Under the pieces are notes generated by a model that saw nothing but the letters and a program-made list of their open reading frames with translations, was not told where the DNA came from and made no database searches. From an uncultured Coprococcus sp. (GTDB lineage Bacteria; Bacillota; Clostridia; Lachnospirales; Lachnospiraceae), in assembly GCA_900548215.1 (NCBI GenBank), contig URJI01000002.1, positions 1-64,000 on the forward strand: a stretch of DNA of 64,000 nucleotides. The letters run 5' to 3'. Position 1 is the first letter of the stretch. Each line of letters starts with the position of its first letter. A program made the translations under genes and the position numbers. Shown piece after piece: positions 43,497-53,147 of the stretch.

Positions 43497-43531
43497 AAAA
43501 GCTGTCTGAATTGTTTCAGACAGCTTTTTAT
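43497..43531 (+). terminator. tRNA-Arg terminator
   Basis: AAAAGCTGTCTGAA-ttgt-TTCAGACAGCTTTTT; 14-bp perfect stem with T tract. Confidence 0.92.
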
Positions 43532-43676
43532 TTTATGAAAATTACTATCCGGTTTTTATTTTATAAAAATCACTTTTCGTCAGCCGAACATTCTTTTGAA
43601 ATAAATGAGCCAATGTACAAATCTACCTAGATCATACACTGGCTTTCTGTATACATAAATTTTGCGGCTATATGCC

Positions 43677-44129
43677 TTATTTACATGAGCCGACGCCGCC
43701 GCTTCCAAGATATTCCTCCACCTTCTCAGGCGTATCCAGTCTCAGACGCACAATAGTCATCATGATCATGTACCTCAACACTTCCTTTAATATCTCATTC
43801 TCAAACTGCGACTTCATATTTTCCGGATAGGCATGTACTAGGAAATGCACATTGTAGGCATCGCCCTGTCTTGAGATAAATGCACTCACATAGAGACCGT
43901 TCATGACCGCTGTTATGATGTCGTCATCCGTGATCTGTATATTTATCTTATACATCTTGGATATGAATTTTACAGTCTTGTCTTCCCTTATGAGAAAACG
44001 TCTGTCTGTTATCTCCCCTATGGAAAAGTTCTGTTTATGCAGTGTTATCGCCTGCAGGAATTCTGCTTCCTTGTCGTTCTCAATTATATAATCATATATA
44101 TCATTCGGTGTGTATGCCATATTGTTCAA
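43677..44129 (-). CDS. Hypothetical soluble protein (150 aa)
   Basis: Up to 150 residues, soluble, mixed alpha/beta, ending in a Gly-rich tail (EYLGSGGVGSCK). Start ambiguous: a TTG at 44129 close to AAAGGA, or the ATG at 44120 with 13-base spacing. Layout (strand pairs, then DAYNVHFLVHAYPENM and a long helix) resembles small chaperone-like or YbjN-like folds only loosely. Unknown. Confidence 0.5.
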   Translation of the reverse strand: MNNMAYTPNDIYDYIIENDKEAEFLQAITLHKQNFSIGEITDRRFLIREDKTVKFISKMYKINIQITDDDIITAVMNGLYVSAFISRQGDAYNVHFLVHAYPENMKSQFENEILKEVLRYMIMMTIVRLRLDTPEKVEEYLGSGGVGSCK

Positions 44130-44197
44130 GTTGTCCTTTCGTCTATTTGTCTATGATCTATGCGCTAGCACTTTTTTCATTCGCACATCCGGTATCA

Positions 44198-44965
44198 TCA
44201 CGTCACACTGCCCATCGTAAGCCCGATCACAAATACCACAAATGCACCAATCGTAAGCACGTACCACTCGATAACACGGACTGCAAGTTCCCAGTCCGAC
44301 GGCTCAACATCATACAGATTTCTCACTCTGGGCCACATGGCCAATCTGAAAAGTTCATCTGGAAACAGCATACTTACGACCGCAATGATGCATATAATGA
44401 TTCCGAATATATATAATACTATATTTCCTCTGTTTGTTGTCTGCGGACCATTAATAAACTTCACTATCTCATAAATATCCGGCGGATTTGCATAATAATC
44501 TCCTAAAACCACCTCAAAATCATTCCCCATCGTACCATCCGCCTTGTATACCATATAGCCTTCTTTTGAGACAGCACCTCTGAAATACACTTTATCACCA
44601 TCCATGATCTTTACTCCGATATAATCATCAGATGATAACATGCCATCCTCGGTCACTGCCGGTATGGCAGAAGGATCCTCCATCCAGCTATATGGTCCAT
44701 ATGTTACGTCTCTATACCCATCTCCTGTAAATCGATGATAACACTTAAATTCTATGCTCTGGTCATCATATACTGTGATACTTGTATGTCCATCTGTATA
44801 TGTCACATTTCCCTGTTCTTCTTTTCGGGTCAGAAAGTCACCCCTGAATTCTATTCCCTTTATGGACATTATAATCGGATAAATTATGGAAAATGCTATG
44901 ATCATTGCCACTATAATGCTCATCAGAACCTTTTGCGTCCTGGATAAATTCTTTATTCTCTCCAT
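44198..44965 (-). CDS. Hypothetical membrane protein (255 aa)
   Basis: Start chosen eight bases after GGGGGAA. One N-terminal helix (about 11-34), an extracytoplasmic beta-rich domain (about 35-180), then two helices (about 185-208 and 232-252). No known domain recognised. Same strand as neighbours but with own ribosome site. Confidence 0.55.
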   Translation of the reverse strand: MERIKNLSRTQKVLMSIIVAMIIAFSIIYPIIMSIKGIEFRGDFLTRKEEQGNVTYTDGHTSITVYDDQSIEFKCYHRFTGDGYRDVTYGPYSWMEDPSAIPAVTEDGMLSSDDYIGVKIMDGDKVYFRGAVSKEGYMVYKADGTMGNDFEVVLGDYYANPPDIYEIVKFINGPQTTNRGNIVLYIFGIIICIIAVVSMLFPDELFRLAMWPRVRNLYDVEPSDWELAVRVIEWYVLTIGAFVVFVIGLTMGSVT

Positions 44966-45104
44966 ATACATTTCCCCCTTCGATCAGGAATTTTCTGTTA
45001 TCTCCACGAGCTGTGAAACATACTCTGCAGATTTCAAACACATATCTACTGCCTATATTATCCTCCCATGCTAACCTCAGTCCCTGACTACTGCCCGCGC
45101 ACGC

Positions 45105-46130
45105 CTAGAACAGATCCAGCGTATTGTCAAGATATATCTCTTCTCTTACCCGCAGCTGATACTCTGGCTTTGTCATATAGTATAGCAGAAATTCCAGCAC
45201 TATGGCACTCCCAAGACTTCTCCCCTCTATCTTGAAATTGGAAAATCCCATCGGCAAGTAAATGTTCCTTATATCATCTATACCTATAAATCCAGGATTC
45301 TCCATCGCCTTTGAGAAACGATAGCCACCTGCTGCGTTCGGCGATGTACAACGGTGAATTGATTTCTCACCGAGAGCCATACGGCTCACATCCTCATAGC
45401 AGGCTTTCCTGTCCTGACAGGAGAACCAACAGCATTCGTTGCACAGGAATTCCACCTTGTCTTTCTGCTTTTGCGAAAGCGCTCCCAGCCTGTCAAATGC
45501 TTTGTTCAGCCGAAAATCCGGCACAACATACCTGAATTCATCCCGGTCAAGCTCTGCTGAAAACAGATCAAAGTCCGTAATGACCTTTGTTGTCGATGAA
45601 ACCATATATAGTCCCGGATAATTCTCCTGCAGATAATCAATCAGCAACTCCGAATGGACTATGACGCCATTTTGAACATATGCCTTGCCTTCTGCCTGGT
45701 TAGGTCTTAGCATGATACTCCTGCTTTGAGTGTCATCCGCCGCAGCTCCGCCATCCTCAAACACTTTACACAAATCGTTACACCGCTTATCAGCAAGATG
45801 TTCCGGTCTCAGTAGTGAGTTGCTGAAGGTCAGCCTCGCCGATATTCCATACTCGCTCATAAACTCCAGCACATCTCCGGCATCGCTGTCGCCATATCCC
45901 ACTCTGCCACCGCCCCAGAGACAGTCACCCGGTGCTCCATACACGGAACCGATATCACACCAGTCATAAAAATATTCCCTGTGCTCACGATATAGTGGCA
46001 GGAACACCTTGTACAGCTCGTAGAATTCAAAAAGTCCAGGCAGATGGTAATGTGCCTTGTATTCAGTTTTGCTATTCCCTGTCTCTGGCTTTGATCTGCC
46101 AAACAATGGCTCATTCTTCATAGTGTTCAT
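45105..46130 (-). CDS. Unknown protein with U32-like features
   Basis: 341 residues. A C-terminal NFKIEGRSLGS resembles the FKIEGR motif of peptidase U32/TIM-barrel proteins, and the four Cys in CNECCWFSCQDRKACYE could bind a cluster, as seen in some U32 relatives. The N-terminal half (LRLTFSNSLLRPEHL, ELLIDYLQENYPGL) fits barrel elements. Remote similarity only; start could also be at 46121. Confidence 0.5.
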   Translation of the reverse strand: MNTMKNEPLFGRSKPETGNSKTEYKAHYHLPGLFEFYELYKVFLPLYREHREYFYDWCDIGSVYGAPGDCLWGGGRVGYGDSDAGDVLEFMSEYGISARLTFSNSLLRPEHLADKRCNDLCKVFEDGGAAADDTQSRSIMLRPNQAEGKAYVQNGVIVHSELLIDYLQENYPGLYMVSSTTKVITDFDLFSAELDRDEFRYVVPDFRLNKAFDRLGALSQKQKDKVEFLCNECCWFSCQDRKACYEDVSRMALGEKSIHRCTSPNAAGGYRFSKAMENPGFIGIDDIRNIYLPMGFSNFKIEGRSLGSAIVLEFLLYYMTKPEYQLRVREEIYLDNTLDLF

Positions 46131-46280
46131 TTTCCCGTTTTTCTTTCAGTTCTCATATGTTATCTTAATTTCCGCATATTATCTACAATTATATAAAAGT
46201 TCTTTATCTGTTGCAAACCATGTTTAGGACATTGTATATTTGAGCTATGGGAATTCACATTTTATAAGCGAGGGATGACT

Positions 46281-47561
46281 ATGAATTATGCATTTACAAA
46301 TGGAAAAATATTAAACGGAACTAAAGATATGCAGATACAGACCGGACTCTGTATCCTGGTCAGGGATGGCAAAATATACGACATCGCAAAGGATACTGCT
46401 GATCTTGACGGATACAAGATCATAGACCTTCAGGGACATTACATTCTGCCGGGCCTTATCAATATGCATGTACATCTTGCGGGAAGCGGAAAACCGCAGA
46501 AGAAGCAGCGCGACAATGAAAAACTTGTAAATACCATCATGGGCTCGGCGCTTACCAGAGCCATCGCATACAACATGGTGGCGGGCTTTGCAAAGGACGA
46601 ACTGCTAAGCGGTGTCACTACCATAAGAACTGTTGGCGGCCTTGGAAACTTTGACACCAGACTGCGTGACGAGATCGAAGCAGGCACCAAGATAGGGCCG
46701 CGTATCCTTGCCGCCAATCAGGGAATCTCAGTTCCTGGGGGACATATGGCGGGATCTGTAGCTATCGCTGCTGCAAACATAGATGAAGCCCTTGCCCACC
46801 TGAACAAATGTGAGAAAGAAAAGGTTGACATAATCAAGCTCATGATCACCGGTGGAGTGCTTGATGCAAAGGAAAAGGGAGGCCCTGGAGAACTGAAGAT
46901 GTCTCCTGACATGGTGCGCGCAGTCTGCGACAAGGCTCATGCAGACGGATACATGGTTTCCGCACACGTCGAATCACCCGAAGGTGTCCGCGTTGCTCTG
47001 GAAAACGGAGTTGATTCCATCGAACACGGCGCTAAAATGGACGATGACATGATCAGACTTTTCAAGGAACGCGGGGCATTCCTCTGCACCACTATCTCTC
47101 CGGCTCTTCCATATGCCCTGTTTGACCGCACCCTCACGAATGCGACTGAGGTCGAGCAGTACAATGGAAATGTCGTATTTGAGGGAATCATTGACTGTTC
47201 AAAGGCAGCCCTGGCAAATGACATCCCTGTTGTGCTGGGAAATGACGTGGGCTGTCCATGGATCACACAATACGACTTTTGGCGTGAGCTGTACTACTTC
47301 CACAAATACGTCGGGGTATCCAACTCATTTGCACTGTACACCGCGACAAAGCGGAGTGCAGAGCTTGCCGGGATTGGACAGCTCACCGGATCCATCGAGA
47401 AGGGCAAATATGCAGACATGATAGTCACCGCAGGAAATCCTCTTGACGATCTGCGCGTTCTCAGGAATCTTGAGATGGTCATCACTAGGGGAAACATCAT
47501 CAACCACCCAAAGATCAAGAAGAGGAAGAATGTGGATGCGGAGCTGGACAAGTTTCTGTAA
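46281..47561 (+). CDS. Imidazolonepropionase-like amidohydrolase
   Basis: 426 residues; ATG after GAGGGATG. Metal ligands: NMHVHLAG (H-x-H), IIKLMITGG (carbamylated Lys), VSAHVES and SIEHG (His), GNDVGCPW (Asp). N- and C-terminal strands form the usual composite beta-sandwich. Related enzymes hydrolyse X-Pro dipeptides or cyclic amides; the substrate is not predictable. Confidence 0.85.
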   Translation: MNYAFTNGKILNGTKDMQIQTGLCILVRDGKIYDIAKDTADLDGYKIIDLQGHYILPGLINMHVHLAGSGKPQKKQRDNEKLVNTIMGSALTRAIAYNMVAGFAKDELLSGVTTIRTVGGLGNFDTRLRDEIEAGTKIGPRILAANQGISVPGGHMAGSVAIAAANIDEALAHLNKCEKEKVDIIKLMITGGVLDAKEKGGPGELKMSPDMVRAVCDKAHADGYMVSAHVESPEGVRVALENGVDSIEHGAKMDDDMIRLFKERGAFLCTTISPALPYALFDRTLTNATEVEQYNGNVVFEGIIDCSKAALANDIPVVLGNDVGCPWITQYDFWRELYYFHKYVGVSNSFALYTATKRSAELAGIGQLTGSIEKGKYADMIVTAGNPLDDLRVLRNLEMVITRGNIINHPKIKKRKNVDAELDKFL

Positions 47562-47686
47562 ATAATGAATACTGTTTGTGTTTAATATTGCATTTAATGA
47601 AGATAAACCTGTTGTTTCTTTCATTGTTAATAGCGATGAGTTAAACTAAAAATACGACTAAACAGCAACGGAGGTTATTATTTATT

Positions 47687-47917
47687 ATGGGAAATACATT
47701 CAGGGAAGTGCAGTGTTACAAATGCGGACATATTTTTATGTGGCAGAAAGATGGTATAGAATATCAGTCCGAATATCGTCTGGAAATCACCAACGAACTG
47801 CTGGGAATTGCGGCATGTCCTAAATGCGGAACGGATATGTTGGTAATTCCGCATATTCTTGAGGGAACCTCTAAAGATTCAAATGGGATTGTAGAATCAG
47901 GGATACGAGGAATATAA
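47687..47917 (+). CDS. Zinc-ribbon protein (76 aa)
   Basis: Two knuckles, CYKCGH (10-15) and CPKCGT, separated by about 30 residues, with MWQKDGIEYQSEY between them. Ribosome site CGGAGG. Likely a small zinc protein of unknown partner. Terminator follows at 47931. Confidence 0.65.
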   Translation: MGNTFREVQCYKCGHIFMWQKDGIEYQSEYRLEITNELLGIAACPKCGTDMLVIPHILEGTSKDSNGIVESGIRGI

Positions 47918-47930
47918 AGACAAAAACAAC

Positions 47931-47968
47931 CGGGTATGTTTCTTCCTGAACATGCCCGATTATTTTTT
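47931..47968. terminator. Terminator between convergent genes
   Basis: CGGGTATGTT-tcttcctg-AACATGCCCG with one wobble, then ATTATTTTTT. Confidence 0.85.
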
Positions 47969-47981
47969 ATATGGGAATATC

Positions 47982-49232
47982 CTACTCATCTGGATTCACG
48001 ATGGCGCCTATCTTAAACTCTCTGCCGTCCTTTTGCCACTGTCTGTACTCCGCTGTAGCGGCAAAGAGTACATCTCCCGATGAGTTGATTGCCGTCTCAA
48101 GTGAATCCTGGACCACTCCGATGATCATTCCGACAGCAACAGCCTGCATGGATATATCCTGTGGGATTCCAAACAGCGAGCACGCCATAGGAATGAGCAA
48201 CAGTGAACCTCCCGCAACACCTGAGGCACCGCACGCGCCAAGGGTTGCCATAAGGCTGAGCATGAGTGCTGTCGGAACGCCAACCGACACTCCCATGGTA
48301 TTTGCAACGGAAAGCGCCATTATAGTTATAGTGATGGCGGCACCATCCATATTGATGGTCGCGCCAAGCGGTATGGATACCGAATACACATCCGGGTCAA
48401 GTCCAAGTCTTTTGCAAAGTGACATGTTCACTGGGATATTTGCCGCAGAACTTCTGGTGAAGAACGCCGTCACACCTGACTCTCTGAGGCATCTCCACGC
48501 AAGTGGATATGCATTTCTCCTTAAGACGATAGTCGCAAGGAGCGGGTCTACGATCAATGCAACCGTAAACATGGCGCCCACAAGCACAAGCAGCAATCTG
48601 CCATATTCCTTGAATATCGACAATCCACTCTCCGATACTGTCGTGAACACAAGTCCCATGATTCCAAATGGTGCGCACCCGATGATCCACCTCACGACGG
48701 TTGATACCGCATCCGATATGGATACAAGTGCAGATTTTATAGACTTGCTTGTCCGTCGCATGGCAAGTCCAAACAAAAGTGCCCATGCAAGTATGCAGAG
48801 ATAATTTGCGTTGAGTATCGCATTTACGGGATTATCGGTGATGTTGAGCAAAAGATTCTGGAGGACCTCCATGATTCCCGATGGGACGACATCCGCCTGA
48901 TATGATTCAAGGTCCAGTGTCATGGTTACAGGGAAAATAAAACTTGCGCTCACCGCCACTACCGCTGCGCATAGCGTGCTGAGCATATACATGATCGTCA
49001 CCATACGGAACTGCTGGCCATTTCCCTTTCCTGCATTTGCAATTGAGCTGATGACAAGGGCAAACACCAGTATCGGCGCAATTGCCTTGAGCGCCCTGAC
49101 GAACATGGTTCCGATCAGGCCTATTCCCGTTGCCCCCGGCACCAGAAGTCCCAGCACCGCACCGATTACTATTCCAACCAATATCTTCGCGATCAGCGAC
49201 ACCCTATTCCACATCTCTACAATCTTTTTCAT
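47982..49232 (-). CDS. sstT: Serine/threonine:sodium symporter SstT
   Basis: 416 residues, dicarboxylate/amino acid:cation symporter fold with about eight helices and the hairpin loops. Conserved stretches: PILVFALVISSIAN, FFTRSSAANIPVN (substrate hairpin), GATINMDGAA (sodium site), GACGASGVAGGSL. Imports serine and threonine with sodium. Monocistronic. Confidence 0.92.
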   Translation of the reverse strand: MKKIVEMWNRVSLIAKILVGIVIGAVLGLLVPGATGIGLIGTMFVRALKAIAPILVFALVISSIANAGKGNGQQFRMVTIMYMLSTLCAAVVAVSASFIFPVTMTLDLESYQADVVPSGIMEVLQNLLLNITDNPVNAILNANYLCILAWALLFGLAMRRTSKSIKSALVSISDAVSTVVRWIIGCAPFGIMGLVFTTVSESGLSIFKEYGRLLLVLVGAMFTVALIVDPLLATIVLRRNAYPLAWRCLRESGVTAFFTRSSAANIPVNMSLCKRLGLDPDVYSVSIPLGATINMDGAAITITIMALSVANTMGVSVGVPTALMLSLMATLGACGASGVAGGSLLLIPMACSLFGIPQDISMQAVAVGMIIGVVQDSLETAINSSGDVLFAATAEYRQWQKDGREFKIGAIVNPDE

Positions 49233-49421
49233 GAATCTAACTCCTAACTATATCTATATTTCTGCTTTTTAACATACATTTTCTTTAGCATTCTTCTTTC
49301 TCAGAAGAACTATCCTCACGAACAAAAGCACTGGGAATATAACTCCCGCAAGGATTCCGCGTTTCTTAATAGTATCATATATCGATCAGGCTTGTATATA
49401 ACAGATTTCATAACACAAAAA

Positions 49422-49453
49422 GCGGCGAACAGATTCTTGCTTCTGTTCGCCGC
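49422..49453 (-). terminator. Terminator of the MetE-like gene
   Basis: GCGGCGAACAGA pairs perfectly with TCTGTTCGCCGC; T5 on the minus strand. Confidence 0.9.
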
Positions 49454-49478
49454 CACTTCACTTCTATAATATTCTATT

Positions 49479-50594
49479 TTATGACCAGACTTCCTCTGCT
49501 ATCTCCTTAACGAGCTTGAGCTTTGCCCACTGCTCATCCTCTGTCAGCTTGTTTCCGATCTCACACGATGCAAATCCACACTGAGGACTCAGGCATAATC
49601 TGTCAAGCGGTACATACTTTGCTGCCTCGTGGATCCTTGCAATGACCTTCTCCTTATCCTCAAGAACCGGAGACTTTGTTGTGATGAGTCCGAGCACGAC
49701 CTTCTTGTTCTCTGAAACCTTTGCAAGAGGTGCAAATCCGCCTGATCTCTCATCGTCATACTCAAGGAACAGCGCATCTACATTCTCATTTGCAAATACA
49801 TAATCTGCAACTGTGTCATAAGGACCGCTTGTGAAGAATGTTGAGTGGTAATTTCCTCTGCAGATATGTGAGGTGATGACCATATCCTCCGGCTTTCCTT
49901 CAAGGGCAAGATTGTTCACTGCAAGCAGCTCCTTCTTGACATCTTCAAGGTCTATTCCAAGTGATTTATATCTCTGTTTTGCGGCATCCCCCACTATGGC
50001 TCCCCATGTACAATCGTCAAGCTGCAGGTTTCGGCATCCAGCATCATAGAACTGCTTAATAACATCCTGATAAGCCTTTCCGATATCCTGGATAAGCTCC
50101 TCATTTGTATGGTAGAACTTTCTTGTATTTGCAAAATTGTCAGGTACTATCATCTGCTGGAATGTCTGTGCAGGAGCCGGTATCGTATACTTTGCAACAG
50201 TATTCTCATCCTCAAACTGCTTTAAGAACTTGAAATACTCAACAAATGGGTGAGCCTTTGCCTTTATCTTACCTACAAGATACGTATCATCAAGAACCGC
50301 AAGCTCTGCATCGAATTTTACACCATTTCCAGTGTTCTCATGGGCAACGCCATCAAGTCCCCACATAAAGTCAAGATGCCAGAATGTTCTTCTGAACTCG
50401 CCATCTGTGATCGCATGGAATCCAAGTTCCTTCTGCTTTGCAACGACCTTGGTAATCTCCTCATTAACAACTTTGTCGAACTCCTCCTTGGAGATCTTTC
50501 CGTCCCTGTATGCTGCCTTCGCATCCTTGAGTGCCTGTGGTCTCAGGAAGCTTCCTACAAAATCATATCTAAAAGGTGTCTGTAATTTGCTCAT
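49479..50594 (-). CDS. Cobalamin-independent methionine synthase-like protein (YxjG/YxjH type)
   Basis: 371 residues, corresponding to the C-terminal half of MetE. FVGSFLRPQALKDA at the N-terminus; zinc-site candidates HICRGN (His, Cys), LEYDDERSGGFAPL (Glu) and LSPQCGFAS (Cys). Probably transfers methyl groups to homocysteine from a small donor rather than polyglutamylated folate; inferred from the family. No SAM riboswitch was seen upstream. Confidence 0.85.
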   Translation of the reverse strand: MSKLQTPFRYDFVGSFLRPQALKDAKAAYRDGKISKEEFDKVVNEEITKVVAKQKELGFHAITDGEFRRTFWHLDFMWGLDGVAHENTGNGVKFDAELAVLDDTYLVGKIKAKAHPFVEYFKFLKQFEDENTVAKYTIPAPAQTFQQMIVPDNFANTRKFYHTNEELIQDIGKAYQDVIKQFYDAGCRNLQLDDCTWGAIVGDAAKQRYKSLGIDLEDVKKELLAVNNLALEGKPEDMVITSHICRGNYHSTFFTSGPYDTVADYVFANENVDALFLEYDDERSGGFAPLAKVSENKKVVLGLITTKSPVLEDKEKVIARIHEAAKYVPLDRLCLSPQCGFASCEIGNKLTEDEQWAKLKLVKEIAEEVWS

Positions 50595-50835
50595 ACGTCT
50601 TTATCCTCCATAGTGTTTTCTCGTTTTCTTAACTTGAGGATATTCTAACAGGGTAGGCTGTCCATGAAAAATACTATTATTTTGGGGCTCGTCATAGTTT
50701 CAATCTATGGAAGCATATTTCCAACTACTATAGTTTATGTTATCTATTTGAGAAAAACGTCATTAATACTGCAAGCTGCCATTGCCCGGAGCCACTATCA
50801 TTCATGCAGTTTATTTAGTGTTACGGGATTCTCGC

Positions 50836-50890
50836 GATATATTGAGTGCGACAGAATTCATGCAATATATTGCGTGTAACAGAATTCACA
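50836..50890. repeat. Two 27-28-bp imperfect tandem repeats
   Basis: ATATATTGAGTGCGACAGAA and ATATATTGCGTGTAACAGAA, each followed by TTCA, sit head to tail; a third weaker unit precedes them (TTACGGGATTCTCGCG). Confidence 0.6.
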
Positions 50891-50996
50891 CACAATCATA
50901 ACGCGGAGTTTTTATCTTTTTTTGAATTTTTCTGTATTTTACACAAGCAATTATCTCTTTTTTGTTTAAAGGACTTTAAAGATACAAGAATTCCAT

Positions 50997-51040
50997 AAAT
51001 TTTATCTTTTAATGATTATATAGCATAAAAGATAAAATTT
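50997..51040. other. 14-bp perfect palindrome
   Basis: AAATTTTATCTTTT pairs with AAAAGATAAAATTT over a 16-base loop; outside it AGATACAA (left, offset by ten bases) can pair with TTGTATCT on the right. No GC content to act as a terminator. Confidence 0.6.
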
Positions 51041-51187
51041 TGTATCTAAAACCTGAAAATAAATCATCAAAGTGCAACGTCATTCATACACCGCGTGCAG
51101 ATTTCCCATATCAGCTTCAGTGCTATGTACATCAATACCTTAGAATTCATATACCCCAGACTCTGTAACCCACCAATTCCATATAAA

Positions 51188-51265
51188 AAGCCTGCATACC
51201 CCCAATGTGAAACCACCCGAAATGACAATCGTCAAATATGATTTCACATAGGCTTATACAGGCTT
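51188..51265 (-). terminator. Terminator of the ABC exporter operon
   Basis: Nested inverted repeats AAGCCTG/CAGGCTT and ATGTGAAA/TTTCACAT; on the minus strand the last arm runs into TTTTT. Confidence 0.75.
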
Positions 51266-51299
51266 CCATTCACTATTATCCAGAATGTTTTATTTTTCT

Positions 51300-53144
51300 T
51301 TAACTCCACTGAGAGTTATACAGATCCGCATAGAATCCATTCTGAGCCATGAGCTCATCATGGTTACCCTGCTCTATGATGTCACCGTCCTTCATAACAA
51401 GGATGATGTCTGCATTCTTGATGGTTGACAGTCTGTGGGCTATGACAAAACTTGTCCTGCCCTTCATCAGATTGTCCATGGCTCTCTGAATCCTGTGTTC
51501 TGTTCTCGTATCGACTGATGATGTAGCCTCATCGAGGATCAGAACCGGATTGTCAGCAAGAATGGCTCTTGCGATAGTCAAAAGCTGTTTCTGTCCCTGA
51601 GAGATATTTGTTATCTCCTCATTGAGCTCCATGTTGTATCCGCCCGGAAGTGCCGAGATAAATCTATGTGCATGAGCTGCCTTTGCCGCTGCGATGACTT
51701 CCTCATCCGTGGCATCCAGTCTTCCGTATCTGATATTCTCCATGATAGTGCCCTTGAACAGCCATGTGTCCTGAAGCACCATGCCAAATACATCCCTGAG
51801 CTCACGTCTGTTGAAATCCTTTATATTGTGTCCATCCAGAAGTATAGCACCGCCATTCACGTCGTAGAATCTCATGAGCAGCTTGACCATGGTGGTCTTG
51901 CCCGCTCCGGTAGGTCCGACTATGGCTACCTGCTGTCCCGGCTTTACATGGGCCGAGAAATCCTTGATGATGATCTGATCCGGATTGTATCCAAACTTTA
52001 CATGATCAAATGTTACCTCGCCCTTGATTCCCTCTGTAGATACAGGATTCTCTACTATCTGCTCCTCTTCCTTCTCTTCAAGAAGTTCAAATACCCGCTC
52101 AGCTGCGGCTGCCATCTGCTGCATCATATTTGTGACCTGGGCAACCTGCTGAACAGGCTGTGTGAGGTTCTTCACGTACTGTATAAATGCCTGGATATCA
52201 CCTATCTGGATAGTTCCCCTGATCGCCAGAGCCGCACCTGATATGGCAACTGCCACATAACCCAGATTGCCGACAAACATCATAATAGGCTGCATCAGTC
52301 CTGAGAAGAACTGTGACTTCCATGCTGACTTGTACAGAGTCTCATTTGTCTCATGGAACTCTCTTCTAACGTCGTTCTCCTTATTGAACGCTTTTATGAC
52401 ATTGTGTCCGCCATACACCTCTTCAACCTGGCCGTTTATATGTCCCACGTATTCCTGCTGCTGCTTGAAGAATCTCTGGGATTTCTTGATGACAAACATC
52501 ATGAGCATGATACTTATCGGAAGTATCAGCACCGAAATGAGTGTCATAAGCGGGCTGATCGTGAGCATCATCACGATTACACCGATGACCGTACTAACCG
52601 ATGTAATGAGCTGTGTAATACTCTGGTTCAGACCATTTCCCATGGTGTCTATATCATTTGTGATCCTTGAAAGTACCTCGCCATAGGTTCTGCTCTCAAA
52701 GTAGCTCATCGGCATCCTGTTAATCTTCTCGGACACCTCACGTCTCATCCTGTAGCACACCTTCTGTGTGATACCGGTCATGATGAAGCCCTGTACAAAG
52801 CTAAATGCCACACTCAGCACATACAGGCCAAGACAGAACAGCAATATCTTACCGATATACGTGAAATCAATTCCGCCGTTGCCTGTTATCTTGTTCATGA
52901 TTCCCTCGGACAGGGCTGTTGTCGCCTTGCCGAGTACCTTCGGACATACTACGTTGAATACCGTACTTCCAATTGCAAATATAGCAACGACAACAACCGC
53001 CGCCTTGTACTTGCCTATATATCTGAATAACTTTCCTATCGTTCCCTTAAAGTCCTTGGCTTTCTCGCCGCCCATCATAGGACCGTGGCCTCTTCTAGGA
53101 CCTCTAAAACTTCTCTGATTATTTGTCTGATTCTGTTCTGCCAT
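51300..53144 (-). CDS. ABC exporter subunit B (membrane + ATPase fusion)
   Basis: 614 residues. Six helices (about 45-330), then an NBD with Walker A GPTGAGKTT, signature ISQGQKQ (a variant of LSGGQ), Walker B LILDEATSSVD with catalytic Glu and H-loop IAHRLST. Forms a heterodimer with the upstream 755-residue subunit. The N-terminus is Gln/Asn/Arg-rich. Substrate unknown; the type commonly exports drugs or lipids. Confidence 0.9.
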   Translation of the reverse strand: MAEQNQTNNQRSFRGPRRGHGPMMGGEKAKDFKGTIGKLFRYIGKYKAAVVVVAIFAIGSTVFNVVCPKVLGKATTALSEGIMNKITGNGGIDFTYIGKILLFCLGLYVLSVAFSFVQGFIMTGITQKVCYRMRREVSEKINRMPMSYFESRTYGEVLSRITNDIDTMGNGLNQSITQLITSVSTVIGVIVMMLTISPLMTLISVLILPISIMLMMFVIKKSQRFFKQQQEYVGHINGQVEEVYGGHNVIKAFNKENDVRREFHETNETLYKSAWKSQFFSGLMQPIMMFVGNLGYVAVAISGAALAIRGTIQIGDIQAFIQYVKNLTQPVQQVAQVTNMMQQMAAAAERVFELLEEKEEEQIVENPVSTEGIKGEVTFDHVKFGYNPDQIIIKDFSAHVKPGQQVAIVGPTGAGKTTMVKLLMRFYDVNGGAILLDGHNIKDFNRRELRDVFGMVLQDTWLFKGTIMENIRYGRLDATDEEVIAAAKAAHAHRFISALPGGYNMELNEEITNISQGQKQLLTIARAILADNPVLILDEATSSVDTRTEHRIQRAMDNLMKGRTSFVIAHRLSTIKNADIILVMKDGDIIEQGNHDELMAQNGFYADLYNSQWS

Positions 53145-53147
53145 GTC

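Larger units (their letters stand above)
50595..51187. other. Gene-poor region with repeats and a long palindrome
   Basis: About 590 bp. One plus-strand frame (50664-50879) has no ribosome site and is not convincing. Contains degenerate tandem units around 50836-50890 and a palindrome at 50997-51040. The start region may hold the promoter of the MetE-like gene. Confidence 0.5.

Noticed and set aside
47971..48804. 277-residue plus-strand frame
   Set aside because: Complement of sstT; no start signal or recognisable fold.
50664..50879. 71-residue plus-strand frame with hydrophobic start
   Set aside because: No ribosome site, odd composition after residue 40, and overlaps repeats; not supported as a gene.
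50836..50890. CRISPR array or iteron origin
   Set aside because: Two to three degenerate units without spacers, and no rep or cas gene.
49233..51187. SAM or methionine riboswitch upstream of the MetE-like gene
   Set aside because: No SAM-I, SAM-II or T-box core sequences were found on the minus strand upstream of 50594.
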